Part shown: piece after piece, positions 5,874 to 6,113 of the stretch
Layout of the letters: every line of letters begins with the position of its first letter
Numbering within the stretch: position 1 is the first letter of the stretch
Assembly: GCA_963974265.1 (NCBI GenBank)
Contig: CAXBDR010000275.1
Location: forward strand, 1-6,113
DNA: 6,113 nt
Direction: 5' to 3'
Origin: CAISIP01 sp963974265
GTDB lineage: Bacteria > Pseudomonadota > Gammaproteobacteria > Burkholderiales > Burkholderiaceae_C
The notes under the pieces: generated by a model
What the model was told of the DNA's origin: nothing
Databases searched by the model: none
The model's input: the letters and a program-made list of their open reading frames with translations, nothing else
Translations under genes and position numbers: made by a program

Positions 5874-6113
5874 CGGGGCATGTTTCGTCGAATGCGGCTT
5901 GCCTGTTCTTGCAGGCAGGCGACGCCGGTGGGATCTGGCTGAGCTTGGGTACTGGACAGGCGAGCAACGCCGGCGGGACCAGGCTGAGCCCGAATACCAG
6001 ATAGGCGGACAGTGCCGGTGGGATCAGGCTGAGCCCGAATACCAGATAGGCGGACAGCGCCGGTGGGATCAGGCTGAGCCCGAATACCAGATAGGCGGAC
6101 AGCGCCGGTGGGA
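5842..6113 (-). CDS. Possible minus-strand ORF of 15-residue hydrophobic repeats (3' part, speculative)
   Basis: An open frame enters from the right edge and stops at TGA 5844-5842, inside the end of modC; 89 complete codons are seen and no start is visible. It reads as copies of IPPALSAYLVFGLSL, then VPPALLACPVPKLSQ, then a polar tail (IPPASPACKNRQ...). Support for this frame: per repeat unit, GC is 10/15, 7/15 and 12/15 at codon positions 1, 2 and 3. The three differences between unit 5969-6013 and its right-hand neighbours are two silent third-position changes and one Ile/Val. In the other open minus frame (unit PTGAVRLSGIRAQPD, stop at 5830-5828) all three change the residue. In the open plus frame (RWDQAEPEYQIGGQR) two do. 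The repeats are hydrophobic and Pro-kinked, possibly membrane-associated. I do not recognise the family. A non-coding minisatellite is a strong alternative, because a 45-bp period keeps several frames open. Confidence 0.3.
   Translation of the reverse strand, partial: PPALSAYLVFGLSLIPPALSAYLVFGLSLIPPALSAYLVFGLSLVPPALLACPVPKLSQIPPASPACKNRQAAFDETCPVRPADRASPA
5898..5919. terminator. Stem-loop downstream of modC (weak terminator candidate)
   Basis: CTTGCCTG (5898-5905) pairs with CAGGCAGG (5912-5919) through 8 positions, one of them G-T, around a 6-base loop. It lies 24 bp after the modC stop, where a transcript end is expected. No T-run follows on either strand, so intrinsic termination is doubtful. 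The repeat array begins 4 bp later. Confidence 0.3.
5924..6113. repeat. 45-bp tandem repeat array (minisatellite), continues past the right edge
   Basis: The units run 5924-5968, 5969-6013, 6014-6058 and 6059-6103, then the first 10 bases of another. The units at 6014 and 6059 are identical, the one at 5969 differs from them at 3 positions, and the first at 11 of 45. Divergence therefore increases toward modC and homogeneity toward the window edge, as expected for an array expanding or being homogenised on its right side. The period is exactly 15 codons. There are no unique spacers, so this is not a CRISPR array. The full length cannot be seen. Confidence 0.95.

Noticed and set aside
5924..6113. 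CRISPR array
   Set aside because: The 45-bp units are contiguous with no unique spacers between them, and no cas gene is in the window.
5899..6113. Plus-strand repeat ORF (unit RWDQAEPEYQIGGQR) from a possible TTG start at 5899
   Set aside because: The frame is open but has only a rare start codon and no ribosome site, and two of the three differences between neighbouring units change residues (Trp/Arg and Arg/Cys). The minus frame fits better.

Overview
The window is about 6.1 kb of GC-rich bacterial DNA with tightly packed genes and strong G/C bias at third codon positions. Gene content (an NMT1/SsuA-type periplasmic binding protein, an M20 hydrolase paired with an MFS transporter, and a modABC set), plus TAGAAT-like -10 boxes placed just before start codons, suggests a betaproteobacterium, probably Burkholderiales. 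That placement is inference: the window holds no rRNA or other marker gene.

Layout. At the left edge, on the minus strand, is the N-terminal part of an ABC transporter periplasmic substrate-binding protein (positions 1-323). It is divided by a 259-bp divergent intergenic region (324-582) from a plus-strand gene pair: an M20-family metallohydrolase (583-1899) and, 7 bp later, a 12-TM-type MFS transporter (1907-3157). A 100-bp gap with two inverted repeats and a likely promoter precedes the molybdate uptake operon modA-modB-modC (3258-4052, 4063-4737, 4764-5873). The right end (5924-6113, running off the window) is a 45-bp tandem repeat array, the only part of the window not explained by familiar genes.

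How the genes work together. ModA captures molybdate in the periplasm, ModB forms the membrane channel and ModC hydrolyses ATP; this is a complete importer. The M20 hydrolase and MFS protein look like a co-transcribed enzyme/transporter pair. The divergent binding-protein gene shares their control region, so the three may serve one small-molecule pathway whose substrate cannot be read from the sequence. The control region contains an AT-rich island with nested palindromes.

Most noteworthy: (i) the 45-bp array, whose best reading is a minus-strand ORF of 15-residue hydrophobic repeats (IPPALSAYLVFGLSL) ending inside the 3' end of modC; (ii) a -10 box spaced so that the M20 mRNA would be leaderless; (iii) a near-identical 15-mer carrying the -10 box ahead of both the M20 gene and modA; (iv) palindromes in both control regions. 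No clearly new multi-gene system is visible.
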